Below are positions 16,439-25,230 of a stretch of DNA of 37,006 bases, one piece after another; position 1 is the first letter of the stretch; each line of letters begins with the position of its first letter. The DNA is from Methylococcales bacterium. GTDB lineage: Bacteria > Pseudomonadota > Gammaproteobacteria > Methylococcales > Methylomonadaceae. The notes beneath the pieces were generated by a model. That model was not told the origin of the DNA, searched no databases, and saw only the letters and a list, made by a program, of their open reading frames with translations. The stretch is from the NCBI GenBank assembly GCA_028714175.1, contig JAQTMV010000025.1:1-37006 (forward strand), read 5' to 3'. Position numbers and translations under genes: made by a program.

Positions 16439-17764
16439 TTATAAGATATAACGACTCAAATCTTCATCTTCAACGAGCTCGGCCAAGTGTTGATCAACAT
16501 AGGCGGAATCTATAACGATGGCTTTTTCGATAAGGTCCGGGGCATTGTAAGAAATTTCCTCCAGTAATCGCTCCAGCATCGTATGCAAGCGTCTGGCGCC
16601 AATGTTTTCAGTGGCCTCATTCACTTGCCAGCCAAGTTCAGCAATACGTTGAATACCGTCGGCAGTAAAGCTTAATGATACGCCTTCTGTGGCCAGTAAA
16701 GCTTGATATTGTTCAGTCAACGACGCACTGGGCTCAGTCAGAATACGCACGAAATCTTCGGCTGAAAGAGCGTTCAGTTCTACGCGGATTGGAAAACGAC
16801 CTTGTAACTCGGGGATCAAGTCGGAGGGTTTTGCTACATGGAATGCTCCGGAAGCGATAAATAAAATATGGTCGGTTTTGATTGTGCCATATTTAGTGCT
16901 AACAGTGCTACCTTCAACCAGAGGTAATAAATCACGTTGCACCCCTTCACGGGACACTTCGCCGCCACCGCCGCCTAATTCTGAGCGCTTGCAAATTTTG
17001 TCTATTTCATCCAGAAACACAATACCGTTTTGTTCTACAGAGTCTACGGCGCGTAACCTGATGTCGTCTTCATTGACCAGCTTGGCCGCTTCTTCTTCCT
17101 GTAAAGACTGTAGCGCTTTTTTAATCGGCATTTTACGCGACCTGGTTTTTCCAGCGCCCAGGTTTTGGAACATGCCTTGCAGCTGACTGGTCATTTCTTC
17201 CATGCCCGGAGGTGCCATGATTTCAATACCCACAGGCGCAACATGCACATCAATTTCTACTTCTTTATTATCGAGTTCGCCTTCACGTAATTTTTTACGC
17301 ATTTTCTGGCGGGTAGCCTCTTCCGTATCAGACAACATCCCTCCACCCGCTCTGGGTAACAGAATATCCAGAATCCTATCTTCAGCGGCATCGAAGGCTT
17401 TCGTTTGGACCTTGTCCATTTCAGCCATACGCGTCATCTTGACTGCGGTATCGACCAAATCACGAACTATGGATTCAACATCCCGGCCGACATAACCCAC
17501 TTCAGTAAACTTAGTGGCTTCTATTTTAATGAATGGTGCGTTTGCCAAACGTGCCAGACGACGGGCAATTTCGGTTTTGCCGACACCTGTAGGGCCAATC
17601 ATTAAAATATTTTTCGGGGTAATTTCATCGCGTAAGGCAGGATCACACTGCTGCCGCCGCCAGCGGTTCCTCAATGCAATTGCGACAGAACGCTTGGCAC
17701 TGGTTTGACCAACAATATGTTTATCCAGCTCACTTACAATTTCTTTAGGGGTCATCTGTGTCAT
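16439..17764 (-). CDS. hslU: HslU, ATPase subunit of the HslVU protease
   Basis: 441 aa. Walker A GPTGVGKT at 57-64, pore-loop region [15 protein letters not shown], intermediate I domain from about 110 to 240, Walker [12 protein letters not shown], sensor and C-terminal AAA+ domain, and the C-terminal tail DLSRYIL, which docks into HslV to activate it. HslU hexamers unfold substrates and feed them to HslV in the cytoplasm. The gene starts 4 bp after hslV, as in most proteobacteria. Confidence 0.97.
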   Translation of the reverse strand: MTQMTPKEIVSELDKHIVGQTSAKRSVAIALRNRWRRQQCDPALRDEITPKNILMIGPTGVGKTEIARRLARLANAPFIKIEATKFTEVGYVGRDVESIVRDLVDTAVKMTRMAEMDKVQTKAFDAAEDRILDILLPRAGGGMLSDTEEATRQKMRKKLREGELDNKEVEIDVHVAPVGIEIMAPPGMEEMTSQLQGMFQNLGAGKTRSRKMPIKKALQSLQEEEAAKLVNEDDIRLRAVDSVEQNGIVFLDEIDKICKRSELGGGGGEVSREGVQRDLLPLVEGSTVSTKYGTIKTDHILFIASGAFHVAKPSDLIPELQGRFPIRVELNALSAEDFVRILTEPSASLTEQYQALLATEGVSLSFTADGIQRIAELGWQVNEATENIGARRLHTMLERLLEEISYNAPDLIEKAIVIDSAYVDQHLAELVEDEDLSRYIL

Positions 17765-17768
17765 TCGG

Positions 17769-18314
17769 TTACTCGTCAGGTTCTGTGTCCAGTTCTTCTA
17801 TACGCAGATTGTGGTTGGTATAAATACAAATATCGGCGGCTATTTTTAAAGATCTTTCAACAATCTCGCGGGCGCTCAGGTCGGTGTTTTCCAGTAATGC
17901 GCGTGCAGCCGCCTGAGCAAAAGCACCGCCAGAGCCTATTGCCATCAAATCAAATTCAGGCTCGATGACATCGCCCGTGCCGGAAATAATTAACGATGTT
18001 TTGGCATCTGCAATCGTCAGCAACGCTTCCAGCCTGCGTAAGGCACGGTCAGTACGCCAGTCTTTAGCCATTTCCACGGCAGCACGAGTTAAATGGCCCC
18101 GGTGTTTTTCCAATTTACCTTCAAAATGTTCAAACAGGGTAAAGGCATCAGCAGTTGCACCTGCAAACCCAGCAATGACTTTATCATGATATAAACGGCG
18201 AACTTTACGAGCATTACCTTTCATTACCGTGTTGCCTAATGTCACCTGGCCGTCACCACCGATGACAACTTTATCGCCTCGGCGAACAGAAAGTATCGTT
18301 GTTCCTCTAAACAC
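17769..18314 (-). CDS. hslV: HslV, threonine protease subunit of HslVU
   Basis: 181 aa. It starts with GTG at 18314. After the short propeptide MFRG, the sequence TTILSVRR supplies the N-terminal catalytic threonine; [20 protein letters not shown] follows as in the family. It forms the proteasome-like double hexameric chamber. No clear sigma-32 promoter is visible upstream, although this operon is heat-inducible in E. coli. It is divergent from the RuMP operon across a 487-bp AT-rich gap. Confidence 0.96.
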   Translation of the reverse strand: MFRGTTILSVRRGDKVVIGGDGQVTLGNTVMKGNARKVRRLYHDKVIAGFAGATADAFTLFEHFEGKLEKHRGHLTRAAVEMAKDWRTDRALRRLEALLTIADAKTSLIISGTGDVIEPEFDLMAIGSGGAFAQAAARALLENTDLSAREIVERSLKIAADICIYTNHNLRIEELDTEPDE

Positions 18315-18686
18315 TTTATCATCCCAAAATTACAAATTGATATTATTAATTTTACATGGGATGAAATTAAAATGTGAAAAAAAAGCAGTCGCGGGCATAT
18401 TTTTACCTGATTACGTACAACTTGTTAGATACTCCAGTGCTGTTTGTAAGTGTATTCAGAGCAGATGTGGATCGGTTATATGACTAATAACTTATTAAAT
18501 ATAAGATATTGCGTTTTGGTATCATCTTAAGGTTAGGTTGGCGAATAAGGCAAAAATTGTTTTTATTTTCAATTTTGATTAGACTCTTGTTGCTTGTGAT
18601 TAAAGATGAGTTGTTAATTTAATTTAATAACATTATGATTTTAAAGTCTAATTAATTTGTCATTTGTTTAGGAGCAGAGGCAGGAT

Positions 18687-18714
18687 ATTGATCATTGATC
18701 ATTGGGCATTGACA
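18687..18714 (+). repeat. Four tandem 7-bp units ending in the -35 box of hps
   Basis: The units read ATTGATC, ATTGATC, ATTGGGC, ATTGACA with no gaps. The last unit contains TTGACA, the apparent -35 element. Units on one side of a promoter at 7-bp steps may be a regulator binding array, or simple slippage. Confidence 0.55.
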
Positions 18715-18738
18715 TCCTTGCCCTTTCTACTTTACAGT
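18709..18738 (+). promoter_or_regulatory. Likely sigma-70 promoter of the RuMP operon
   Basis: TTGACA at 18709-18714 matches the -35 consensus exactly. TACAGT at 18733-18738, 18 bp downstream, matches four of six bases of TATAAT. Transcription would begin near 18745, leaving about 57 bp of leader before hps. Confidence 0.5.
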
Positions 18739-18801
18739 TATGTCCGCAAAACAATAATGTAACCTAATAACTATTAATAATAACCCTTCGGAGCATATAT
18801 C

Positions 18802-19443
18802 ATGGCAAAACCATTAATACAAATGGCATTGGATTCACTGGATTTCGATCAAACAGTAGCGCTTGCAACAGCAGTGGCCCCACATGTTGATATTTTTGAA
18901 ATTGGAACACCCTGTATCAAACACAACGGCGTAAATCTTGTTAAAGAATTGAGAGCCAGATTTCCGGACAAATTGATTTTAGTCGACCTCAAAACAATGG
19001 ATGCCGGCGAATACGAAGCAACGCCTTTCTACGCTGCTGGCGCTGATATTTGTACAGTTCTTGGTGTTTCAGGTCTGGCAACTTGTCAGGGGGTCATCAA
19101 AGCAGCAAATGCACATGGCGCAGAAGCGCAAATCGATCTGATCAATGTTGATGACAAAATAGCTTGCGCGCGCGCGACTGCAGAAGCAGGCGCTCATATC
19201 ATGGGTATTCATACGGGTCTGGATGCACAGGCAGCCGGCCACACACCCTTTTCTGATCTGAATGATATCGCAGCATTGGGCTTACCTGTTAGAATTTCAG
19301 TAGCGGGCGGTATTAATGCCTCAACCGTTCAGGATGTTGTAAGAGCGGGTGCAAACATTATCGTTGTAGGCGCGGCAATTTATGGAGCACCATCGCCTGC
19401 TGAATCAGCTCGTCAAATCCGCGAATTAGTTGACGCAGTATAA
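18802..19443 (+). CDS. hps: 3-hexulose-6-phosphate synthase (RuMP pathway)
   Basis: 213 aa, standard length; the start ATG follows CGGAG. It belongs to the OMP decarboxylase superfamily (TIM barrel): LVDLKTMDAGEYEA carries the D-x-K-x-x-D active-site motif, and GGINASTVQDVVRAGANIIV is the phosphate-binding end. It condenses formaldehyde with ribulose 5-phosphate to D-arabino-3-hexulose 6-phosphate, the entry step of formaldehyde carbon in type I methanotrophs. It is cytoplasmic and first gene of the operon, followed 5 bp later by its partner isomerase. Confidence 0.97.
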   Translation: MAKPLIQMALDSLDFDQTVALATAVAPHVDIFEIGTPCIKHNGVNLVKELRARFPDKLILVDLKTMDAGEYEATPFYAAGADICTVLGVSGLATCQGVIKAANAHGAEAQIDLINVDDKIACARATAEAGAHIMGIHTGLDAQAAGHTPFSDLNDIAALGLPVRISVAGGINASTVQDVVRAGANIIVVGAAIYGAPSPAESARQIRELVDAV

Positions 19444-19448
19444 CAATT

Positions 19449-19982
19449 ATGCATCAGCAACTTATTATAGAAAAGATCTCGGGCATTCTTGAAGCTACAG
19501 ATAATACATATGAAGTAAAGCTGACCAGCCTGCTTGACAGTGCGAAGCGTATTTTTATCGCAGGTGCGGGACGATCAAGACTGGTTGGCAATTTCTTTGC
19601 CATGAGACTGCTGCACGGCGGCTACGATGTGAGTGTTGTTGGAGAAATCGTTACGCCGAGCATTAAGGCAGGTGACTTGTTGATCATCATCTCTGGCTCC
19701 GGTGAAACTGAACAGCTGATAGCATTCACTAAAAGCGCAAAAAAAGTTGGTGCGGCCATCGTGTTGATCTCGGCAAAAGCCGATTCGACGATTGGAGATA
19801 TGGCAGATGCGGTGTTTCAGGTTGGTCGTTCAGAACAATATGGTAAAGTTCGAGGCATGCCGATGGGAACTGTATTTGAACTTTCCACATTAATATTTTT
19901 GGAAGCCATTATTTCACATATCATTCATGAAAAAGGCATCCCGGAAGAGGTGATGAGAGAAAGGCACGCTAATTTGGAGTAA
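19449..19982 (+). CDS. hxlB: 6-phospho-3-hexuloisomerase (RuMP pathway)
   Basis: 177 aa, a single SIS (sugar isomerase) domain: FIAGAGRSRLVGNFFAMRLL, then IIISGSGETEQLIAF, and the C-terminal GMPMGTVFELSTLIFLEAII typical of this enzyme. It converts 3-hexulose 6-phosphate into fructose 6-phosphate. It starts 5 bp after hps without an obvious ribosome site, so translation is probably coupled. Also called phi or hpi. Confidence 0.96.
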   Translation: MHQQLIIEKISGILEATDNTYEVKLTSLLDSAKRIFIAGAGRSRLVGNFFAMRLLHGGYDVSVVGEIVTPSIKAGDLLIIISGSGETEQLIAFTKSAKKVGAAIVLISAKADSTIGDMADAVFQVGRSEQYGKVRGMPMGTVFELSTLIFLEAIISHIIHEKGIPEEVMRERHANLE

Positions 19983-20117
19983 CATTGAAAGAGCGAGTGG
20001 TAGCCTCTACTCGTTCTCGTGTGTATTATCGAGCACTAAAAAAGAATATTTGTGACAAAATCAGCCAGCTGAGAGAAGTCACTATACGTAATTTACCAAT
20101 TAAGTAAGGGGAACAAT

Positions 20118-22112
20118 ATGACTTCGCGCCGAGAATTAGCGAATGCCATACGCGCTTTGAGCATGGATGCCGTACAAAAAGCAAACTCCGGACATCCCGG
20201 TGCGCCCATGGGAATGGCAGATATCGCTGAGGTGTTATGGAACGATTTCATGCGCCATAATCCGGCCAATCCGAAATGGTCGAATCGTGACCGTTTCGTG
20301 CTTTCAAATGGTCATGGCTCAATGCTGATATATTCGCTGTTGCACCTGACCGGGTATGATCTTCCGATGGAAGAGTTAAAGAACTTTAGGCAACTGCATT
20401 CCAAAACACCGGGTCATCCGGAATATGGTTATGCGCCTGGTATTGAAACCACAACCGGTCCTTTAGGTCAGGGAATCACCAACGCAGTGGGTATGGCGAT
20501 TGCAGAAAAAGCGCTGGCGGCTCAATTCAACAAGGATGATCACAAAATTGTCGATCATCATACTTATGTCTTCATGGGTGATGGCTGTCTGATGGAAGGT
20601 ATTTCCCACGAAGCATGCTCGTTGGCGGGAACACTGGGACTAGGCAATTTAATTGCATTCTGGGATGATAATGGTATTTCCATTGACGGTCATGTTGAGG
20701 GCTGGTTTACCGACAATACACCGATGCGCTTTGAAGCCTATGGTTGGCATGTTATCGCTGATGTTGACGGGCATGATTCTGTTGCGATAACAAAAGCAGT
20801 CCAAATGGCTAAGGCCATGACCGATAAGCCTACCTTGATCTGCTGTAAAACAACTATTGGTTTTGGCTCGCCAAATAAGGCGGGTACCCATGCCTGCCAC
20901 GGTGCTGCACTTGGCCAGGATGAAATTAATCTGACCAAAGCTGCTTTGGGTTGGGATTATGAGGCCTTTGTCATTCCTGAGCAAGTGTATGCCGGCTGGG
21001 ATGCCAAAGCGAAAGGCGCCAATGCGGAACAGGAATGGAATGACAGGTTTGCAGCTTACAAGGCTGCCTATCCTGAATTGGCTGCTGAATACGAACGCCG
21101 TATGGTTGGCGAACTGCCAAAAAATTGGAAAGCTGATGCGGATGCTTTTGTTAATGCCGTTAATGCTGAGGCCAAAACAACGGCGACACGTTTGTCTTCC
21201 TTAGCGACAATTGAAGGTTACGCAAAGCTATTACCAGAAATTTTTGGCGGCTCTGCAGATCTGGGTTGTTCCAATATGACGGAATGGACTGGTCACAGAC
21301 CGATGCGTGCCAATAAACCAAACGCCAACTATATTAATTATGGTGTTCGTGAATTCGGTATGTCTGCGATTTTGAACGGTCTTGCAGTACATGGCGGGGT
21401 TATTCCGTTTGGCGCAACCTTCCTGATGTTCTCTGAATATGCACGAAATGCGCTGCGAATGGCCTCTTTGATGAAGATTCGTTCGATCTTCGTTTATACC
21501 CATGATTCTATAGGTCTGGGCGAAGACGGTCCTACCCATCAACCAATTGAACAAATCGCGACACTTCGATTGATTCCATTTATCCAGGTTTGGCGTCCTT
21601 GTGATGCAGTTGAAACGGCCGTTTCCTGGAAAGCGGCTATCGAACATAAAGAGGGTCCTTCGATTTTGATTTTTTCACGCCAGAATCTGCCTCACGTTCC
21701 GCGCACAGAGCAACAAATCAAGGCTATTTCTCGTGGTGGTTATATACTGAGCGACAGCGATGGCCAGCCGGAAGCGATCATTATTGCTACCGGATCAGAA
21801 GTTGAACTGGCATTGAAAGCAGCTGATGAACTAAGATCTGCAGGTAAGAAAATTCGTGTAGTATCAATGCCTTCTACTAATATCTTTGATGCTCAGGATG
21901 CAGCTTATCGTGAATCAGTGTTGCCTTCTGCTGTGACCAGGCGAGTCGCTGTTGAAGCGGGTGTGACCGATGGGTGGTGGAAGTATGTAGGGTCCAATGG
22001 AAAAATCGTAGGTATCAACCATTTCGGTGAGTCTGCTCCCGCGGGTCAACTGTTCAAAGAGTTTGGCTTCACCGTTGACAACGTAGTCAAGAACGTAAAA
22101 GCAGTACTTTAG
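20118..22112 (+). CDS. tkt: Transketolase
   Basis: 664 aa, full length; AGGGGAA precedes the ATG. The N-terminal thiamine-pyrophosphate domain has [20 protein letters not shown] and the cofactor motif GDGCLMEG...DDNGISIDG; the middle domain has [17 protein letters not shown]; the C-terminal domain follows [10 protein letters not shown]. In the RuMP cycle it moves two-carbon units to rebuild ribulose 5-phosphate from fructose 6-phosphate and glyceraldehyde 3-phosphate. It lies 135 bp after phi, in the same operon orientation. Confidence 0.97.
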   Translation: MTSRRELANAIRALSMDAVQKANSGHPGAPMGMADIAEVLWNDFMRHNPANPKWSNRDRFVLSNGHGSMLIYSLLHLTGYDLPMEELKNFRQLHSKTPGHPEYGYAPGIETTTGPLGQGITNAVGMAIAEKALAAQFNKDDHKIVDHHTYVFMGDGCLMEGISHEACSLAGTLGLGNLIAFWDDNGISIDGHVEGWFTDNTPMRFEAYGWHVIADVDGHDSVAITKAVQMAKAMTDKPTLICCKTTIGFGSPNKAGTHACHGAALGQDEINLTKAALGWDYEAFVIPEQVYAGWDAKAKGANAEQEWNDRFAAYKAAYPELAAEYERRMVGELPKNWKADADAFVNAVNAEAKTTATRLSSLATIEGYAKLLPEIFGGSADLGCSNMTEWTGHRPMRANKPNANYINYGVREFGMSAILNGLAVHGGVIPFGATFLMFSEYARNALRMASLMKIRSIFVYTHDSIGLGEDGPTHQPIEQIATLRLIPFIQVWRPCDAVETAVSWKAAIEHKEGPSILIFSRQNLPHVPRTEQQIKAISRGGYILSDSDGQPEAIIIATGSEVELALKAADELRSAGKKIRVVSMPSTNIFDAQDAAYRESVLPSAVTRRVAVEAGVTDGWWKYVGSNGKIVGINHFGESAPAGQLFKEFGFTVDNVVKNVKAVL

Positions 22113-22160
22113 TTCTAAATAAAAAAATATAGAGTAGTTATACACATTATATTTAGATAC

Positions 22161-22209
22161 AGACCCCTTGATTTTAGATGCGGCCAGCATACTGCTTTGC
22201 GGGGGGTCT
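22161..22209. repeat. Inverted repeat AGACCCC / GGGGTCT upstream of the repeat-protein gene
   Basis: Perfect 7-base arms at 22161-22167 and 22203-22209, loop about 35 bases, in the 121-bp gap between tkt and the next gene. Both arms are followed by the same word, CTTGAT, which may be chance. It could be an RNA stem affecting mRNA stability or expression between the two parts of the operon. Confidence 0.4.
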
Positions 22210-22233
22210 TGATCCACATCTTCCGACTTATAG

Positions 22234-22998
22234 GTGAACAACGTGAATAAGAATAATTTGACCAGAGGTGCATTTGCGGCGCTGCTGCTAGCGAGTACCG
22301 TGGCAGGCGCAGATCAACAATATCCAGCGGCTGACTTCCAGCCGGAAGTGATTTACCAGGACAGTGACTATATCGCAAAGAATAGTCCGTCAACACCTGC
22401 AAACAAGACTTCAAAGGCTGCTTCTAGCGCCGCAGAAGGAAGTGTTGTTGATTCAAAATACCCTGCCGCAAACTTTCAACCGGAAGTTTTGTACCATGAT
22501 CCTAATTACAAACCCAGTGCATCTGTAAAAGAAACTGTATCGAAAGAAATATTTGGCGAGAAGTCGGAAGAAATCAGCTCGAAACAGGTAGTAGATTCAA
22601 GTGAAAGTCCCGTGATGGAAGAAGTATTAGGTTCGAAACAAGGAGAAAGTCAACGTGTTACTGCCGTCAGCAAGGAAAAATCATCGATGCTGACTTATCT
22701 GATTGGTTTAGTGATTCTTGCCGCCGCTGGATTTTATTTTTTCAAAAAACAAACTACAACTACAGTTAAGAAAGAGGCGCCATTACCGGCCAGAACCTCT
22801 TATACACTTACGGGCGTTAGCAAATACTTAAACAAGGTGTCTGGCACTGGCGTATCCAGATATTTGGAAAAACATGTCAAATCGCCAACGGCAACAACCG
22901 GAGTTGCTAAATATATGGCAAAAAAAGCAGTGTCCGCACCAACAACGGCAGCGAAAGCAGCAACTGGAGTTGAAAAATACATGCGCGACCGGGGATAA
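22234..22998 (+). CDS. Membrane-spanning repeat protein A of the RuMP operon (unrecognised)
   Basis: Up to 254 aa; GTG start at 22234 or, with a better ribosome site (AGGTG), GTG at 22243; an in-frame stop directly precedes. Order: signal peptide (to about residue 26, AGA), two copies of Y-P-A-A-x-F-Q-P-E-V-x-Y-x-D (30-43 and 76-89), a Ser/Glu/Lys-rich linker, one TM helix (about 153-170, LTYLIGLVILAAAGFYFF) followed by KK, then four copies of T-G-V-x-[KR]-Y-[LM] (starting 193, 205, 222, 244). Signal peptide plus positive-inside rule places the first repeats in the periplasm and the TGVxKY repeats in the cytoplasm. I know no named family. The position between transketolase and transaldolase, 3 bp before protein B with the same motif, implies a joint role with RuMP enzymes, possibly as an anchor or scaffold (inference). 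Confidence 0.8.
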   Translation: MNNVNKNNLTRGAFAALLLASTVAGADQQYPAADFQPEVIYQDSDYIAKNSPSTPANKTSKAASSAAEGSVVDSKYPAANFQPEVLYHDPNYKPSASVKETVSKEIFGEKSEEISSKQVVDSSESPVMEEVLGSKQGESQRVTAVSKEKSSMLTYLIGLVILAAAGFYFFKKQTTTTVKKEAPLPARTSYTLTGVSKYLNKVSGTGVSRYLEKHVKSPTATTGVAKYMAKKAVSAPTTAAKAATGVEKYMRDRG

Positions 22999-23001
22999 TC
23001 A

Positions 23002-23943
23002 ATGAGCCAATATGACTTGAATGGTTTGTTTTTGCCTGCTGTAGCTGGGTTATTTTTTTTCATGAAACGGCCTAAAGTTAAGGAAATCGAGACCGTATAT
23101 CCTGTTTACACCAGAGATGACAGCGGACTTACCGGAGTTGCCAGGTATCTGGAAAATCAGGAAGCGATTTTATTGGCTGCAAGAAATGCCAAGCTATTGG
23201 AAGAGCAAAAGTCTGTGCAATTAGTGAGTGGAGTTGCCAGGTATATACAATTGCAGGAACAGTTTCCAACCAGTGGAGTGACTAAATATGTACTGAGACA
23301 GGCTTTGGCTGAAAAACAAAAGCAGCAGGAACCGGGGGAAATTGGAGCAACTGGTGTTGAAAAATATTTGAAAAACAAGAAAGAAGCACCGGGGCTAACG
23401 GGAGTAGCCAAGTATCTGAAATATCAGGAAAGCTTGCCACAACCCAGCAAGGTTGCTAAATACATGGCTAAACAAGCCATTTTAGCTGCCACGCAAACAA
23501 AAGAAGTAAAGCGAACTGTATCACAGTTAGAAGTAACCGGCGTTGCCAGGTATTTGCAACATCAGGCTAGTCTGCCGCAACCGAGCAGAGTTGCCAAATA
23601 TGTGGCAAAACAGGCTGCTTTGGCTACATTGCAAGGCAAGCAATCCCCTGTTGAAGTTAAAATAACCGGCGTTGCCAAGTATTTGCAACATCAAGCCAGC
23701 TTGCCGCAGCCGAGCAGAGTTGCCAAATATGTGTCAAAACAGGCAGCCTTGGCTGCTAAGCAAGTAAAGAAACCAGCAGCGCAGTTAGGTTTAACCGGTG
23801 TCGCCAAATACTTGCAACTTCAAGCCGAACTGCCGCAGCCAAGCAGAGTTTCCAAATACATGACGAGACTGGCTTTGGTCGAAAAGCAAAAACCGGTAGT
23901 GGTTGAAACGGGTGTTGATAAATATATGCGTTACCAGGGTTAA
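23002..23943 (+). CDS. Repeat protein B of the RuMP operon with 13 TGVxKY-type motifs (unrecognised)
   Basis: 313 aa; the ATG is 3 bp after protein A. A short hydrophobic N-terminal segment (6-20, LNGLFLPAVAGLFFF) followed by MKRPK suggests an N-terminal anchor with the bulk in the cytoplasm. The rest is a basic, Gln/Ala/Lys-rich chain with 13 motifs [ST]-[GRK]-V-x-[KR]-Y-[LIVM]-x-x-[QKL], starting at 44, 76, 91, 117, 133, 149, 179, 196, 222, 238, 265, 281 and 303. From 133 on they alternate as TGV-type and SRV-type pairs 16-17 residues apart, linked by LPQPS. The unit recurs every 43 residues. No catalytic motif is present. Dense short linear motifs in a flexible basic chain suggest a multivalent binding scaffold; the partner is unknown, but the operon points to RuMP enzymes. 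Confidence 0.82.
   Translation: MSQYDLNGLFLPAVAGLFFFMKRPKVKEIETVYPVYTRDDSGLTGVARYLENQEAILLAARNAKLLEEQKSVQLVSGVARYIQLQEQFPTSGVTKYVLRQALAEKQKQQEPGEIGATGVEKYLKNKKEAPGLTGVAKYLKYQESLPQPSKVAKYMAKQAILAATQTKEVKRTVSQLEVTGVARYLQHQASLPQPSRVAKYVAKQAALATLQGKQSPVEVKITGVAKYLQHQASLPQPSRVAKYVSKQAALAAKQVKKPAAQLGLTGVAKYLQLQAELPQPSRVSKYMTRLALVEKQKPVVVETGVDKYMRYQG
23536..23922 (+). repeat. 129-bp tandem coding repeats in protein B
   Basis: Equivalent positions (the ACC of the TGV motif) fall at 23536, 23665 and 23794, exactly 129 bp apart, and a less regular copy starts 138 bp earlier at 23398. Units at 23536 and 23665 are nearly identical in the first 90 bases, differing mostly at third positions. This points to recent tandem duplication held in frame. 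Confidence 0.75.
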
Positions 23944-24089
23944 TAGATTCTCTAGAAGATACATGGGGACTGAACTAAAAAATTTTTGCGATGTCTATTT
24001 TAATCTATTTTAAGGTAAAGCCTGCGTCAGATTGACTTCGATGATTAGTCTTCTGGTCACCGTTTAAACAAAGGCATTCACGATTATAT

Positions 24090-24118
24090 TTGACTATCAC
24101 GCGATCATGCGATTATTT
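24090..24118 (+). promoter_or_regulatory. Possible internal promoter before transaldolase
   Basis: TTGACT at 24090-24095 and TTATTT at 24113-24118 are spaced 17 bp. The 200-bp gap after protein B is the longest inside the operon, which makes an extra promoter plausible. The sequence match is only moderate. Confidence 0.3.
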
Positions 24119-24143
24119 AAACTATAAAATTAAGGTACCAATT

Positions 24144-25130
24144 ATGGGAAAGAATTTACTTGAACAACTTAGAGAAGTTACTGTTGTTGTGGCTGACACC
24201 GGAGACCTCCAGGCTATTGAAACATTCAAGCCGCACGATGCAACGACTAACCCGTCGTTAATTACGGCAGCTTCACAAATGCCGCAATACCAGGGTATCG
24301 TTGATGATACCCTGAAAGGCGCCAGAGCGACATTAGGCAAGGCTGCATCAGCTGCTCAGGTCGTTTCCCTTGCATTCGATCGTCTTGCGGTTTCTTTCGG
24401 TCTTAAAATTCTCGAAATTATTCCAGGTCGCGTTTCTACTGAAGTAGATGCACGGCTTTCTTTCGACACTGAAGCTACTATCGCCAAAGGTCGCGAATTG
24501 ATAGCTCAGTACGAAGCACAAGACGTTTCGCGCAAACGAGTGCTTATCAAGATCGCTTCCACTTGGGAAGGCATACAAGCCGCAGCAGTTCTGGAGAAAG
24601 AGGGTATTCACTGTAATCTGACGTTATTATTTGGTAAACATCAGGCGATCGCCTGCGCCGAAAATGGCATCACGCTGATTTCTCCTTTTGTTGGACGTAT
24701 CCTTGACTGGTACAAGAAAGACACAGGACGCGATTCTTATGCGCCTGCAGAAGATCCTGGCGTAGTCTCGGTCACAGAAATCTACAATTACTACAAAAAA
24801 TTTGGTTACAAGACCGAAGTGATGGGCGCCAGTTTCCGTAACGTAGGTGAAATTATGGAATTAGCGGGTTGTGATTTGTTAACGATTGCCCCATCTTTGT
24901 TGGCTGAACTGCAATCTACCGAAGGTAATTTGCCGCGCAAATTAGATCCGGAAAACGCTGCCAAAATGTCTATTGAAAAGATTTCCATAAACAAGTCTAA
25001 TTTTGACCGTATGCACACTGAAAACCGTATGGCTACAGACAAGCTGGCTGAGGGTATTAGTGGCTTCTCGAAAGCATTGGAGTCACTCGAAGAACTGCTC
25101 GCTGCTCGTTTGGCGAGCCTGGAGGGTTAA
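24144..25130 (+). CDS. tal: Transaldolase
   Basis: 328 aa from the ATG at 24144, which follows TAAGGT; the frame extends to 24090 without a ribosome site. It is a TalB-type TIM barrel: DATTNPSLI near the N-terminus, the Schiff-base lysine Lys136 in [28 protein letters not shown], and [18 protein letters not shown]. It transfers a dihydroxyacetone unit between sugar phosphates in the regeneration arm of the RuMP cycle. It is co-directional with tkt and fba. Confidence 0.96.
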   Translation: MGKNLLEQLREVTVVVADTGDLQAIETFKPHDATTNPSLITAASQMPQYQGIVDDTLKGARATLGKAASAAQVVSLAFDRLAVSFGLKILEIIPGRVSTEVDARLSFDTEATIAKGRELIAQYEAQDVSRKRVLIKIASTWEGIQAAAVLEKEGIHCNLTLLFGKHQAIACAENGITLISPFVGRILDWYKKDTGRDSYAPAEDPGVVSVTEIYNYYKKFGYKTEVMGASFRNVGEIMELAGCDLLTIAPSLLAELQSTEGNLPRKLDPENAAKMSIEKISINKSNFDRMHTENRMATDKLAEGISGFSKALESLEELLAARLASLEG

Positions 25131-25230
25131 AAAATGCCTGGTTATCCAGGTTAGGATATTTTCAATATTCTTAATCTGGAAGGCTGCAGCTCCAGACCCT
25201 CAACGTAATCGAATGAAAGAGGATTCATAG

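Larger units (their letters stand above)
18315..18801. other. AT-rich divergent intergenic region between hslV and hps
   Basis: 487 bp with no convincing gene; the open frame running out of hslV is antisense spillover. It must hold the promoters for the leftward hslV-ubi set and the rightward RuMP operon. A promoter-like pair and 7-bp tandem repeats are seen at its right end; nothing clear for hslV. Confidence 0.6.

Noticed and set aside
18300..18480. Heat-shock (sigma-32) promoter for hslVU
   Set aside because: I looked for CTTGAAA and CCCCAT-like boxes on the minus strand upstream of hslV and found no acceptable pair.
22800..23411. Minus-strand open frames opposite the repeat genes (e.g. 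22800-23063 and 23157-23411)
   Set aside because: They mirror the TGVxKY repeats in antisense (repeated STPV/ATPV words), with no ribosome site; shadows of the real genes.
22778..23943. CRISPR-like or non-coding tandem repeats
   Set aside because: The repeats are in frame, with third-position differences and variable spacing, so they are coding repeats rather than a CRISPR array.
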